Shown one piece after another: positions 16,044 to 25,234 of a DNA stretch of 64,000 bases. The translations under genes and the position numbers were made by a program. Source of the DNA: JAPPLG01 sp965199935 (lineage in GTDB: Bacteria; Bdellovibrionota; Bdellovibrionia; Bdellovibrionales; UBA1609); assembly GCA_965199935.1 (NCBI GenBank), contig CBDATD010000001.1, forward strand, positions 310,001 to 374,000. Direction: 5' to 3'. The first letter of the stretch is position 1; the number at the start of each line of letters is the position of its first letter. The notes under the pieces are model-generated. The model made no database searches. It worked only from the letters and a program-made list of their open reading frames with translations, and was not told the DNA's origin.

Positions 16044-17030
16044 ATGAAATTAAAAACATCCGATTGTAATTATAAAAGAACCCATCTTTTTATTATTTTT
16101 GTTTTATTATTTGCTCCACTGACCCAAGCAAAGCCTTCCAGCTCTTGGCAGTGGGTTTTTGTCAGGGAAAGCTTCATTTCAAAAAACCGGAGCCATACAA
16201 AACAGCTTTTCACAGCTGTCAAATCAGGGGACAAAAACAAGGCCTTGGAGTCTTTGAACCAAGGAGCTGTTATTGATGCAAGGGATGTAAAGGGAAGAAC
16301 ACCTCTGCACTGGGCTGTTTATACAAATGACCTTCTTATGGCTGAACTCCTTCTGAAAAGAGGAGCGGACCCCAACGCTGTAAACCGGCGGCATAGAACA
16401 CCTTTGCATTGGGCTGTTTTGAAGCCTTCTAATGAATTAACCCTTTTGCTGTTGGAAAATGGAGCTGATCCTAACATTAAGGATAAACGGGATTGGACTC
16501 CTTTGCACTGGGCGGCTGCAAAACCCGATAAGGGATGGAGCAGAGACTTTCTCAGACATCGAACTTCAAACAGCGTTCAAGGCAAACGTGATTATTCTAT
16601 ACATCATTGGAATAAAATAGATTTAGAAAAAATTCGTCTTCTTCTGCTTTTCTCAGCCAATCCGAATCAAATGGGTGAAGATTATGATACTCCTCTACAT
16701 AGAGCGGCAGATAATGGACGTTTAGAAGTTGTGCAGTTGTTGGTTCAAAACGGCGCCAATGTGAATGCTCAAAACCTTTATGGAAACACTCCACTGCACC
16801 TCATAAGCAAAAGAAAAAAATTAAACAGACGCTCTCTTGAAATTGTCCAATTCCTTTTGGAAAATAAAGCCGACCCTAACATGGTAAATCTTCATAGATA
16901 CAATCCAATGAAATGGGCCGTCGAAAACAGCATTTATGAATTACAGGAAATTTTAAGTCAATTTGGAGGAGTTCTTCCCTCCAAAAACTCCTGCATGAGA
17001 TTATTTGAAAAATGGAGCGGAAAACGTTAG
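16044..17030 (+). CDS. Secreted ankyrin-repeat protein
   Basis: 328 residues. After a basic N-terminus, a hydrophobic segment (about residues 14-30, ending LTQAKP) is a signal peptide. Six or seven ankyrin repeats follow, with clear GRTPLHWAV, LLLKRGADPNAVN, RTPLHWAV and GNTPLHLIS motifs. Between repeats 3 and 4 there is an insertion of about 30 residues rich in Arg/His. It presumably binds proteins outside the cytoplasm. ATG 16044 is chosen over an upstream in-frame start because AGGGTGG lies 8 nt before it. It converges on fumC. Confidence 0.9.
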   Translation: MKLKTSDCNYKRTHLFIIFVLLFAPLTQAKPSSSWQWVFVRESFISKNRSHTKQLFTAVKSGDKNKALESLNQGAVIDARDVKGRTPLHWAVYTNDLLMAELLLKRGADPNAVNRRHRTPLHWAVLKPSNELTLLLLENGADPNIKDKRDWTPLHWAAAKPDKGWSRDFLRHRTSNSVQGKRDYSIHHWNKIDLEKIRLLLLFSANPNQMGEDYDTPLHRAADNGRLEVVQLLVQNGANVNAQNLYGNTPLHLISKRKKLNRRSLEIVQFLLENKADPNMVNLHRYNPMKWAVENSIYELQEILSQFGGVLPSKNSCMRLFEKWSGKR

Positions 17031-17082
17031 GGAATCTTCTCGAAGACAGTTGAGAAAGAACTGCCCGGCGTCTCTTTTTCTT

Positions 17083-18486
17083 TTACATCTGTTCTTTTTT
17101 TGAAGGATGGATCATATTTTCAACCTTGACGAGGCGGTCAAACTCGTCTTCTTTGACAAACCCCAATCGGACAGCTTCTTCTTTAAGAGTCGTACCATTC
17201 TCATAAGCTGAAGAAACAACTTGTGAGGCTTTATCATACCCTATATGAGGGTTTAAAGCTGTAGCCAGCATTAGACAATCCTGTACATATTTTTCAACAT
17301 TTTTCTCATTGATCTGGAGGCCCTCAATGCATCTTTTGGAAAAACTGAGGACAGCTGAGCCTAACAAGTCAATAGAATGCAAAACATTTCGGATGATTAA
17401 AGGTTTAAAAGTGTTCAGCTCAAAGCGGCCTTGCATACCTCCTACAGAAACAGCTGTGTCGTTTCCTATCACTTGAGTGCAAACTTGAACAAGAGCTTCA
17501 CATTGAGTAGGATTTACTTTGCCCGGCATGATAGAACTGCCCGGTTCATTAGCCGGTAAAATCAATTCTCCCAATCCACAACGGGGGCCGCTGGCCATCC
17601 ATCGAATATCATTTGCTATTTTCATTAGACTGACAGACAAAGTTTTTAAAACACCGCTCAAATGCACCAAAGCATCATGAGCCGCCTGCTCCGCAAATTT
17701 ATTTTTTGCAGAAACAAAGGAACGCCCTGTCTCTTCAGAAATAGCTTGAACGACCTGCTCTGAAAAACCTTCCACCGTATTCAATCCTGTTCCAACGGCT
17801 GTGCCTCCTAAAGCTAATTCAAAAAGATCAGGAAGACTCTGTTCAATACGCTTTTCATTTTTTTCAATTTGTGCAGTATATCCTGAAAACTCTTGAGCGA
17901 AACTTAAGGGAGCGGCGTCCATCAAGTGAGTTCGTCCGACTTTAATCACTTTCTCAAAAGATTTTTCCTTTATTTTAAGCTGTTTTGTGAACTCTTTAAC
18001 CGCCGGCAAAAGATGAACATACAAACGCTCCACCACTGCGATATGCATGGCTGAGGGAAAAACATCATTGGAAGATTGGCTTTTATTTACATCATCGTTG
18101 GGGTGAATCTTATTTTTACTTCCCGGCGGCTCCCCCAAAAGCTGAAGAGCTCTATTAGCCAGCACCTCATTCATATTCATATTTGTCTGTGTACCGCTTC
18201 CTGTCTGCCACACCACCAATGGAAAATGATCGTCCCAACGGCCTTCCATCACTTCAACCGCAGCCTGCCCAATGGCTTCTGATTTTTCCCATTCAATAAG
18301 TCCTAATTTATAATTCACGTGGGCCGCGCATTTTTTGATAACTGCCAAAGCCCAAATCATTTCTCTTGGAAAAACCTCTCTGCCGATAGGAAAGTTTTCT
18401 ACAGATCTCTGGCTGACAGCCCCCCACAAGCGGTCCTGAGGAATCTTAACAGCCCCTAAAGAATCTTTTTCTTCTCTGAATTTCAT
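17083..18486 (-). CDS. fumC: Fumarate hydratase, class II
   Basis: About 467 residues, normal for FumC. It begins MKFREEKDSLG as the family does and carries WQTGSGTQTNMNMNEV near residue 93, QSSNDVFPSAMH near 130, GRTHLMDAAPLS near 177 and the signature GSSIMPGKVNPTQCE near 308. It interconverts fumarate and malate in the TCA cycle. Upstream in-frame ATGs at 18498 and 18516 exist, but conservation begins at 18486. Single gene. Confidence 0.95.
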   Translation of the reverse strand: MKFREEKDSLGAVKIPQDRLWGAVSQRSVENFPIGREVFPREMIWALAVIKKCAAHVNYKLGLIEWEKSEAIGQAAVEVMEGRWDDHFPLVVWQTGSGTQTNMNMNEVLANRALQLLGEPPGSKNKIHPNDDVNKSQSSNDVFPSAMHIAVVERLYVHLLPAVKEFTKQLKIKEKSFEKVIKVGRTHLMDAAPLSFAQEFSGYTAQIEKNEKRIEQSLPDLFELALGGTAVGTGLNTVEGFSEQVVQAISEETGRSFVSAKNKFAEQAAHDALVHLSGVLKTLSVSLMKIANDIRWMASGPRCGLGELILPANEPGSSIMPGKVNPTQCEALVQVCTQVIGNDTAVSVGGMQGRFELNTFKPLIIRNVLHSIDLLGSAVLSFSKRCIEGLQINEKNVEKYVQDCLMLATALNPHIGYDKASQVVSSAYENGTTLKEEAVRLGFVKEDEFDRLVKVENMIHPSKKEQM

Positions 18487-18593
18487 AAGATTTATCATTC
18501 CCTTAAGACGTTTCAAAACTCAAAAACAAATTCCGTATTTCTTCTTTGAGACAAACCAGAAAAACTTTTAGATTTTTTCTTCAAACTGCTCTC

Positions 18594-19055
18594 TTAATTT
18601 ACTACAGGAACAACATCAGATTCAACAATGATTTCATTAATAGGCACCATTATTAAATCCTCTTTGCCCAGCTTCACATCGCTGTTGCCGCAATTACTCA
18701 AAACAAGATTGAAAAAACTGCCCATCCATGATGCTTCCGCCCTGCATTCAATTCCTCTATGAACAAATCCTGAAGTGGTTTCTACTGAGAACGATATGTA
18801 CCACTTTGAAAAGATTGAATCTTTATCCAGTCTTTCTTGTATATCAAAAACTTCCGAAACAGAAGTGAAGCGGCCGACTATAGCTGTACTTAGTTTTCTC
18901 TTACTGATAAGACCGTACCCCTTCCAGGACTTAGGACCCACTCTTACTGGAAAGAAATTACCGGATTCACTGCTCAATACAATGCGGTTGTCTTTTTGCA
19001 CACCGTAAGAAGACACCATAATTGCAAGACCCATAAGAAATATAATATTTTTCAT
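18594..19055 (-). CDS. Small exported protein, unknown family (paralogue of 23611-24024)
   Basis: 153 residues with a signal peptide (about residues 1-19). I do not recognise the family. The C-terminal half aligns by eye with the protein at 23611-24024: SVSEVFDIQ against SITDVFNIE, a shared FSxxxxxGxxxxxxxC pattern, and NLVLSNCGNSD against DVVLKNCRQSN. The two probably share a fold with a disulfide between two conserved cysteines. AAAGGAAA precedes ATG 19055. It stands alone between fumC and menD. Confidence 0.7.
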   Translation of the reverse strand: MKNIIFLMGLAIMVSSYGVQKDNRIVLSSESGNFFPVRVGPKSWKGYGLISKRKLSTAIVGRFTSVSEVFDIQERLDKDSIFSKWYISFSVETTSGFVHRGIECRAEASWMGSFFNLVLSNCGNSDVKLGKEDLIMVPINEIIVESDVVPVVN

Positions 19056-19150
19056 CCATCGTTTCCTTTCAAAAAAACCATCCAATCCGTCATTCTACCT
19101 CCTGCCTGCTTTTTTTCAAGCTTTATCTCAATTAAAAACATCTTAGAAAA

Positions 19151-20668
19151 TTAGGGAATTTGAATCTCAATCAAGGCCGGAGAAGGCGCAGATAAAAAAT
19201 TTCCCGCAGGTTTTTTAAGACATTTATAATTGATGGACCACATTTTTGCAAAATGCGAGAAATTCAGACAGTGGCGGTTGAGAAAGCGGGAATTTTCAAA
19301 TTTACTTTGAAAGATACGCCCTCCAAAATTATTAATGACAACAATATAAATAGAATATTTTTTCATTTGATCCAAAATCCAAGGAGAAGACAAATCATAT
19401 AGAGTACTCAAATCCCCCAAAATAAGAAAATTAGACTTTTTCTGAAAACACCCTCCCAAAAAAGAAGAGATCAGCCCGTCGATGCCGTTGGCGCCGCGGT
19501 TGGCAGAATAAAAAAAACCTTTATCTTTTCGAACAGCCCACCGGCTCCATTCACGAATAGGAAGGCTGTTTCCTAAATAAATATGACTGTTCTCTGGAAT
19601 TTTCTCAGAAATCCAACGGATCCAGGCCGGCTCTCCTTTTATTTCCTGCTTTGGAGTTTTTATTTTTAAACTTTCTTTTGCCGGCTTAAAAAACTCCGGA
19701 TGACTAAAAACAAATTCTAATGGAAAAGCAGATCTTCTTTTTTTTAAACCTGAAAAAGGAGATGAACTAAAAGAAAGAACAGGGTAGCGCAGATTGTTCA
19801 AATCCCTCCAAAAACGAAGGACAGGAATCCCTCCTATTCGAATCACCCCGTCTATAAGACCTTCTTTAAAAGAGGCTGACAGCATTTTTTCTGTGAGCAT
19901 CAATTTTTTCAAACGAGAATTTTCTCTTAACTGAGACAAAGGTTCAGCGTAAACAGGTCTGTTCAAATTTAAGAGAAAAGACTCCATTTTATTTTTAACA
20001 GAAACAGGAAGTTCAGACAAAATAACAACGGGATGAGCTGAAATATTAAAAAAATCTTTAATAAAACGCCCTCCCTGAGGAGGGGCATGAACATCTACAA
20101 ATTGAATTTTTCTTTCCGCTTCCAGCTCAGATTTGTAACGATTGTTCTGAACAGATTTCGCGAACTGATAATATAAAGCAGTTTCATCTATGAGCGGCTC
20201 ATCAAAGCGTACATTAATATGAATGGAAGTAGATGGGTCCCAATAGGACAAGTCAAAATCTTCTTTACAGCCGGCTTCCAAATCCCATTCTTTTGACACG
20301 TACTTCGAAAAAAGACCTGTCTGGTCAATACTTTGCGGAGCCGCAGTCCCATCGTAATCTGACGGACAGTCCGCTGTAATCAACACCAAAGAGGATGGAG
20401 AGTAATAAGACTCCACTACAGCCGGATAAAGCTCACATACAGCCGTTCCCGAAGTGGTAATGACAGCCACCGGCCGGCTGTCTCTTTTAGAGCGTCCGTG
20501 GGCAAAAAACGCCATTGATCTTTCATCAAAAAAATAAAAAACATCCATATCTGAATGAGAAAGCACCTCTACAAAAGGAGCGTTTCTTGCAGAGGGGGCA
20601 ATACAAAAAACAGCGACGCCCTTTGAGGCCAAACGGCTTAAAATCTGAAAAGAAAATTGAAGATTCAT
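19151..20668 (-). CDS. menD: SEPHCHC synthase MenD
   Basis: 505 residues. The thiamine-diphosphate enzyme joins isochorismate and 2-oxoglutarate, the first committed menaquinone step. The N-terminal part has CIAPSARNAP and the Glu region ITTSGTAV. The C-terminal ThDP motif runs GDLSTLYDLSS to VVINNFGGRIF. ANRGANGIDGLISS near residue 385 is also typical of MenD. Somewhat shorter than the usual 550. ATG 20668 lies one nt after the menF stop, so the two are co-translated. Confidence 0.93.
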   Translation of the reverse strand: MNLQFSFQILSRLASKGVAVFCIAPSARNAPFVEVLSHSDMDVFYFFDERSMAFFAHGRSKRDSRPVAVITTSGTAVCELYPAVVESYYSPSSLVLITADCPSDYDGTAAPQSIDQTGLFSKYVSKEWDLEAGCKEDFDLSYWDPSTSIHINVRFDEPLIDETALYYQFAKSVQNNRYKSELEAERKIQFVDVHAPPQGGRFIKDFFNISAHPVVILSELPVSVKNKMESFLLNLNRPVYAEPLSQLRENSRLKKLMLTEKMLSASFKEGLIDGVIRIGGIPVLRFWRDLNNLRYPVLSFSSSPFSGLKKRRSAFPLEFVFSHPEFFKPAKESLKIKTPKQEIKGEPAWIRWISEKIPENSHIYLGNSLPIREWSRWAVRKDKGFFYSANRGANGIDGLISSFLGGCFQKKSNFLILGDLSTLYDLSSPWILDQMKKYSIYIVVINNFGGRIFQSKFENSRFLNRHCLNFSHFAKMWSINYKCLKKPAGNFLSAPSPALIEIQIP

Positions 20669-20669
20669 A

Positions 20670-21680
20670 TCAACTCCACAACCGGCGCTCCGCCCAGTCT
20701 CGTTTCAACCTCAGCTCTATCCACTCTTTTTCTAGCTTAGACTTTGCAGTGAGTCCACAACCGGAGCCTAACAGCACAAAATCCTGATCCCACTGAATAT
20801 TTCTTATCGCTGTCAATACGAACCCATCTCCATTGGGAAAGTGAACAGCAAAAGGAGCTCCAAAACGTCTGCGGTTTACAGCGCCATTGTGCTGTAACAG
20901 CCATTGCCAGGCCGTTTCTTTCGGTGACCCTCCGAGAGCTGGTGTAGGATGCATTTTTTGAACGATGGACGTAAAACTCATATCGCTTTGAAATTGAATA
21001 TCTGTCTGTAAATGTTTTAAAGATCCAAATTTTTGTTCATACACAGCAGATTTTTTAATATGACAGCTGTTCCATTGACGGCATAAATCATCCACCACAA
21101 TTTGATGTTCTCTAAGTTCCTTTAGATCCTTCATTAAAGAATCCGATAAAAGACCTGTGCCGGCCAAAGCCATAGTTCTTATATATTTTCCTTTTTTTTC
21201 AAACAGATACTCAGGTGTGGCTCCTAATATTCCCGAATTCTTGTTCCAAAATCCATAAACGAACCCCATCTTCTGCTTCAAAATATTGTTAAGCAAAAAG
21301 GCCCTTTTAGATGGAGAGAGCCTCCATGAACTTTTTGAAAAAAAAACAGGAACCGCTTTGACCAGCTCTTTATTTGTTTGAAAGGAATCAAATATTTTCT
21401 GAAAATATTGAAAAGAAGGAGGAGTCCACAACGGAGAACAGTGCGGTTCCTCTCTTCGGCTTAAATAAGAAATCAACTCCTCTGGTTCAAATGCCCACAC
21501 AGCACAGCCCGCTGTAAACTGCTCCTTCCTGCAAAAAAAATCAGGAGTGTAAAAACATATTTTGGAGGAATGCGGAGCTGATTGTGTTTCAAAAGGAGCT
21601 GAGGAGACAAAGATTTTGTCTTGAGTTTGCAGAATGAGACCTTCCTCCAAAAATGATTCTATTGAAAACTTACCTTGCAT
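20670..21680 (-). CDS. menF: Isochorismate synthase MenF
   Basis: 336 residues of the chorismate-binding family. Motifs include GATPEYLFE near residue 152, MALAGTG near 168, KELREHQIVVDDL near 185, MHPTPALGG near 243 and SGCGLTAKSKLEKEW near 308. It converts chorismate to isochorismate for menaquinone. Genes menH, menC, menE, menB and menA are not in this window. AAAGGA precedes ATG 21680. Confidence 0.9.
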   Translation of the reverse strand: MQGKFSIESFLEEGLILQTQDKIFVSSAPFETQSAPHSSKICFYTPDFFCRKEQFTAGCAVWAFEPEELISYLSRREEPHCSPLWTPPSFQYFQKIFDSFQTNKELVKAVPVFFSKSSWRLSPSKRAFLLNNILKQKMGFVYGFWNKNSGILGATPEYLFEKKGKYIRTMALAGTGLLSDSLMKDLKELREHQIVVDDLCRQWNSCHIKKSAVYEQKFGSLKHLQTDIQFQSDMSFTSIVQKMHPTPALGGSPKETAWQWLLQHNGAVNRRRFGAPFAVHFPNGDGFVLTAIRNIQWDQDFVLLGSGCGLTAKSKLEKEWIELRLKRDWAERRLWS

Positions 21681-21822
21681 TGTTCATCCTTTACAGAGAA
21701 GTTTGTTTCATCCCGCTCCTCTTGAACACTATCCACTTTAAAAAGAGATATTCAAGAAAAAAACTATACAAAACGCCTCTTCCAAACTATAATAACTGAA
21801 ACTTATTTTCCAGGAGGAGAAA

Positions 21823-22053
21823 ATGATGAAAAGCTCTACAATGCAAAACAAACATTGGCAATGCCCCAAATGCTCCAATCATCAGCATACTGTAACTCAA
21901 ATCTCCACTGCAGGAGGCTTCCTTTCCAGATTATTTAATTTACAGCACAATAAATTTTCTGCTGTTACTTGCTCAAAATGCACATTCACAGAGTTTTACA
22001 AAACGTCTTCCAACACTTTAAGCAATGTTCTTGACGCTCTGGCTGGTGGTTAG
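21823..22053 (+). CDS. Zn-ribbon protein (DUF2082-like)
   Basis: 76 residues with two cysteine pairs, CPKC near residue 14 and CSKC near 50, forming a zinc ribbon. The intervening GGFLSRLFNLQ region resembles small Zn-ribbon proteins of the DUF2082 type described as putative nucleic-acid binders. A strong AGGAGGAG precedes ATG 21823, and TATAAT at 21788 may be its -10 box. The DAHP synthase gene follows after 12 nt. Biological role unknown. Confidence 0.8.
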   Translation: MMKSSTMQNKHWQCPKCSNHQHTVTQISTAGGFLSRLFNLQHNKFSAVTCSKCTFTEFYKTSSNTLSNVLDALAGG

Positions 22054-22065
22054 TATCTCTGAACT

Positions 22066-22824
22066 ATGCACAGTATTTTTCAGTCAAAAAACACCTGTAC
22101 AGTAATAGCCGGCCCCTGCTCTATTGAAAGCAGAGAGCAGTTTGAGTCCATCATAAAATTTTTAAAAACTCAGGGAATTTCTGTTGTTCGCGGAGGGATT
22201 TTTAAACCTCGAACCAACCCTCAAGATTTTCAAGGCTTAAGAGAAAAAGCTTTTCCTATTGTGAAGGAAATGAAAGAAAAAGAAGATTTTTTATTCATCA
22301 CTGAAATTACAGACGTCCGGCAAATAGAGCCAATGATGAAAACAGTGGATATTTTTCAAGTGGGCGCCAGAAATATGTACAATTATGAATTGTTAAAAGA
22401 ATTAGCTCATATGGACCGCCCCGTCCTGCTGAAAAGAAATTTTTCAGCATCTATCAAAGAATGGCTGTTCGCCGCAAAGTATCTTTCTCCCAATCCTCAG
22501 ATCATCTTATGTGAAAGAGGCATTCGAACTTTTGAAACAGCTTACAGAAACACCTGTGATCTCAATGCGGTGTCTTACTTAAAGCAAAACCATGACTACC
22601 CTATTTTTGTGGACCCCTCCCATGCAACAGGACACAGCTCTCTGGTTTCGGACATTGCTAAATCAGCTCTGACTGCGGGCGCTCATGGTTTACTGATTGA
22701 AGTGCATAATGAACCTGAAAAAGCGCTGTCTGACAGCGATCAGGCTTTGAATTTTAATCAATTTTCAATGTTGATGAAAGATTTAAAAAAATTAGCAGAG
22801 GCTTTGAACATAAAAATAGCATAG
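22066..22824 (+). CDS. aroF: DAHP synthase, type I-beta
   Basis: 252 residues. IAGPCSIES near residue 18, VVRGGIFKPRTNP near 40, FQVGARNMYNYELLKE near 97, VLLKRNFSAS near 120, CERGIRTFE near 147 and DPSHATGHSS near 185 identify phosphoheptulonate synthase of the I-beta/KDO8PS-like branch. It condenses PEP and erythrose 4-phosphate, the entry to the shikimate pathway. No ACT or chorismate-mutase regulatory domain is present, so feedback control through a fused domain is not expected. It abuts menG (stop followed directly by ATG). Confidence 0.92.
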   Translation: MHSIFQSKNTCTVIAGPCSIESREQFESIIKFLKTQGISVVRGGIFKPRTNPQDFQGLREKAFPIVKEMKEKEDFLFITEITDVRQIEPMMKTVDIFQVGARNMYNYELLKELAHMDRPVLLKRNFSASIKEWLFAAKYLSPNPQIILCERGIRTFETAYRNTCDLNAVSYLKQNHDYPIFVDPSHATGHSSLVSDIAKSALTAGAHGLLIEVHNEPEKALSDSDQALNFNQFSMLMKDLKKLAEALNIKIA

Positions 22825-23544
22825 ATGTCTATGACGGAAGACAAAAAACATACACCACTTAGCAATGAAAGAGGCGTAAACAATATGTTTTCCTCTATTG
22901 CTGAAAAATACGACCTAGCCAACAGTGTTCTTACTCTTGGATTGGACCGTGTATGGAGAAACAAACTGGTCCGCCTCAGCTCACCCAAGCAAGACGCTCA
23001 TATCTTGGACTGCGCCACAGGCACGGGCCTGCTGGCTCATGCCTTTTTAAAATCGCTGGGGGAAAAAGGAAGGGTGAAGGGAGTGGACTTTTGTGAAAAT
23101 ATGCTGGCACAAATTAAATTCAAGGACGACAGGTTGTGTTTTACAAATGCCGATGTGATGAATCTGCCCTTTTCCAATCAAACTTTTGATATTACGGCCA
23201 TTGCCTACGGCCTGAGAAATTTACCGGATACAGGAAAAGGTTTAACAGAAATGGCTCGTGTTACCAAATCCGGCGGACTGCTCATGATTTTGGAAACAGG
23301 AAAATCCTCTCATCCGATCCTGTCTCCTTTTCTTCGTTTTTATTTTAAGCGGGTGGTGCCTCTTGCGGGGGGATGGATCACAAAAAATCCATCAGCTTAT
23401 AAATATTTGAATCAAACTTCCTCTCAGTTTCCTTCGGGTCAAACACTCATTAACATTTTTAAAAACACAGGCTGTTTTAAAAATATTTACTGCTATCCTT
23501 TAATGGGAGGAGCGAGCTTTATCTATAAAGCTCAAGTCCTTTAA
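22825..23544 (+). CDS. ubiE: Demethylmenaquinone methyltransferase UbiE/MenG
   Basis: 239 residues of the class I SAM methyltransferase UbiE family: MFSSIAEKYDLANSVLTLGLD near the N-terminus (positions 22884-22946), SAM motif ILDCATGTGLLA, GVDFCENML, NADVMNLPF and FDITAIAYGLRNLPD. It C-methylates demethylmenaquinone, the last step of the pathway whose first enzymes are encoded divergently at 19-21.7 kb. It shares an operon with DAHP synthase. Confidence 0.93.
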   Translation: MSMTEDKKHTPLSNERGVNNMFSSIAEKYDLANSVLTLGLDRVWRNKLVRLSSPKQDAHILDCATGTGLLAHAFLKSLGEKGRVKGVDFCENMLAQIKFKDDRLCFTNADVMNLPFSNQTFDITAIAYGLRNLPDTGKGLTEMARVTKSGGLLMILETGKSSHPILSPFLRFYFKRVVPLAGGWITKNPSAYKYLNQTSSQFPSGQTLINIFKNTGCFKNIYCYPLMGGASFIYKAQVL

Positions 23545-23549
23545 CTGCG

Positions 23550-23567
23550 GGCGGGGCGCTTCCCGCC
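23550..23567. other. GC-rich hairpin between convergent genes
   Basis: GGCGGG and CCCGCC flank a 6-nt loop directly after the menG stop. No T-run follows on either strand, so it is not a canonical intrinsic terminator. It may still stabilise the 3' ends of the convergent transcripts. Confidence 0.5.
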
Positions 23568-23610
23568 GCGCATATCTGTTCTTTATGCAATCGGTGAATG
23601 TTAAACTTTC

Positions 23611-24024
23611 TCAGCGAAGAACCTCTCTCCCAGACACAATACGTCCCTCCTTTGAAGGCAGCCGCAAGGATGAATTTTTAAATACAATTTGATTGCTTTG
23701 GCGGCAATTTTTAAGAACTACGTCACCTAATGCACTAATAAAAACTAAGCAGATAACACAGTGATAGGTTTGTCCATTAGCAGACGCTGAAAAGAATATT
23801 TCCTGCTGAGGCGGATAACCCATTTCTTGTGCGAGGACTGTCTCAATATTAAAAACATCTGTAATGCTCTCAACTTCCTCCACAATGAAATTTCTGAATT
23901 CCTCTTTTGAAATTTGCCGGATTCGGTTATAGGATTGCAGATGCAGTATATTCTCAGACTCATCCGCGTAAGAAACAGCGTTCAAACCGAACAAAACTCC
24001 CAGTATGCATATTTTCAACTTCAT
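23611..24024 (-). CDS. Small exported protein, unknown family (paralogue of 18594-19055)
   Basis: 137 residues with a signal peptide ending near VSYA (about residue 20). No known family recognised. It shares spacing and residues with the protein at 18594-19055, notably SITDVFNIE and DVVLKNC, and has a nearby CVIC pair. ATG 24024 has GGGAGG just upstream; an upstream in-frame start is less likely because the signal peptide begins at 24024. It lies between menG and aroC and appears monocistronic. Confidence 0.68.
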   Translation of the reverse strand: MKLKICILGVLFGLNAVSYADESENILHLQSYNRIRQISKEEFRNFIVEEVESITDVFNIETVLAQEMGYPPQQEIFFSASANGQTYHCVICLVFISALGDVVLKNCRQSNQIVFKNSSLRLPSKEGRIVSGREVLR

Positions 24025-24139
24025 ACATCCTCCCAGCCGCAACCCGCAGTATAGACAAATTTTTCATTTTGTCAATTATTGAATGTTTGGCAGTTAAAGT
24101 TAAGCGTTCTTAGGCACCGCATTTTCACGAAGAGTGTTT

Positions 24140-25174
24140 TCACAGAGAGCTGAGAGCGGCATACTGTACTCGATCCAAACGCTTGGCTAGGATGTGATCA
24201 GCAATCACTAAATACATCATAGACTCCAAAACCGGAAGAGCTCTTGGAATCACACAAGGATCATGCCTCCCCTGCTTTGCCGTATCATCTACAGAGGAAG
24301 GAGGTTTAAATGACACTTGAATTTCAATCCATTCTCCTGTGGAAAGCCCCCCTCGAATCCCCCCATACATTGAAGATTTCTTATGAAACTCCCGACCGGT
24401 GGAAGACTTTCCTTCAGCGCCGACAAAACAGCCGCACACAGAACCAATTCCCATTAAAGCGCCGGCAATATCGGATTTCAATTTATGAAAAACCGGCTGC
24501 CCCAGCCCTTGAGGAACGCCTTTCATTTTAAGAACAGCTTTTCCCCCATAGCTTTGACCTTCTTTTTTTGCTTGGATGAGCATTTCTTTTATTTTTTCAG
24601 ACCGTTTCTTATCCGGAAAATAAGCCGGAAACTCTTCTATTTTTTTCGAATCCCTCCACAGCTCGTCCTCATCATGCTCTTTAAGCTTGTACGGGCCGAT
24701 TTCAACAGTGTAAGACAACACCTGAAAATGTTTGTAAGTTTCTTTCAAAAACATATAGGCTGCAGCCCCGCCCATTACCCGCGACACTGTTTCTCTGCCT
24801 GAAGCCCGGCCTCCCCCGCGGTGATCATAATGCTTGAATTTATTTTTCCAAAGATCATCCGCATGACCGGCTCTGGGATTGTTTTTAATAAAATCGTAAT
24901 CCCTGCTTTTTTGATTTTTATTCTCTACTACAATAGCAATAGGAGTCCCTAAAGTTTTTCCTTCAAAAACACCGCTTAAAATTTTAGGTTCATCTGACTC
25001 ATTTCTAGAGGTCTGCCATGGGAACTTTCCCGGCCTTCTCCGATCTAAATGCTCTTTAAGCAAGGGCAGTGAAAATGACACACCAGAAGGACAGCCGTCA
25101 ATCACAACCCCCATTGCCGGCCCATGACTCTCTCCAAAACTGGTAATTCGAAAATATCTTCCAAATGTATTCAT
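24140..25174 (-). CDS. aroC: Chorismate synthase
   Basis: 344 residues. It begins GRYFRITSFGESHGPAMG, carries RRRPGKFPWQTSRNE near residue 46, DYDFIKNNPRAGHAD near 92, GGGRASGRETVSRV near 120 and RHDPCVIPRALPV near 305. The flavin-dependent enzyme converts EPSP to chorismate, which feeds MenF encoded nearby. Single gene, 3 to 6 kb from the other shikimate genes. Confidence 0.96.
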   Translation of the reverse strand: MNTFGRYFRITSFGESHGPAMGVVIDGCPSGVSFSLPLLKEHLDRRRPGKFPWQTSRNESDEPKILSGVFEGKTLGTPIAIVVENKNQKSRDYDFIKNNPRAGHADDLWKNKFKHYDHRGGGRASGRETVSRVMGGAAAYMFLKETYKHFQVLSYTVEIGPYKLKEHDEDELWRDSKKIEEFPAYFPDKKRSEKIKEMLIQAKKEGQSYGGKAVLKMKGVPQGLGQPVFHKLKSDIAGALMGIGSVCGCFVGAEGKSSTGREFHKKSSMYGGIRGGLSTGEWIEIQVSFKPPSSVDDTAKQGRHDPCVIPRALPVLESMMYLVIADHILAKRLDRVQYAALSSL

Positions 25175-25234
25175 GGCCTCTTCTTAACTGAAATACACCG
25201 CCAAGTAAACCCAGCCTCAAAATAAAGCCCCCGC

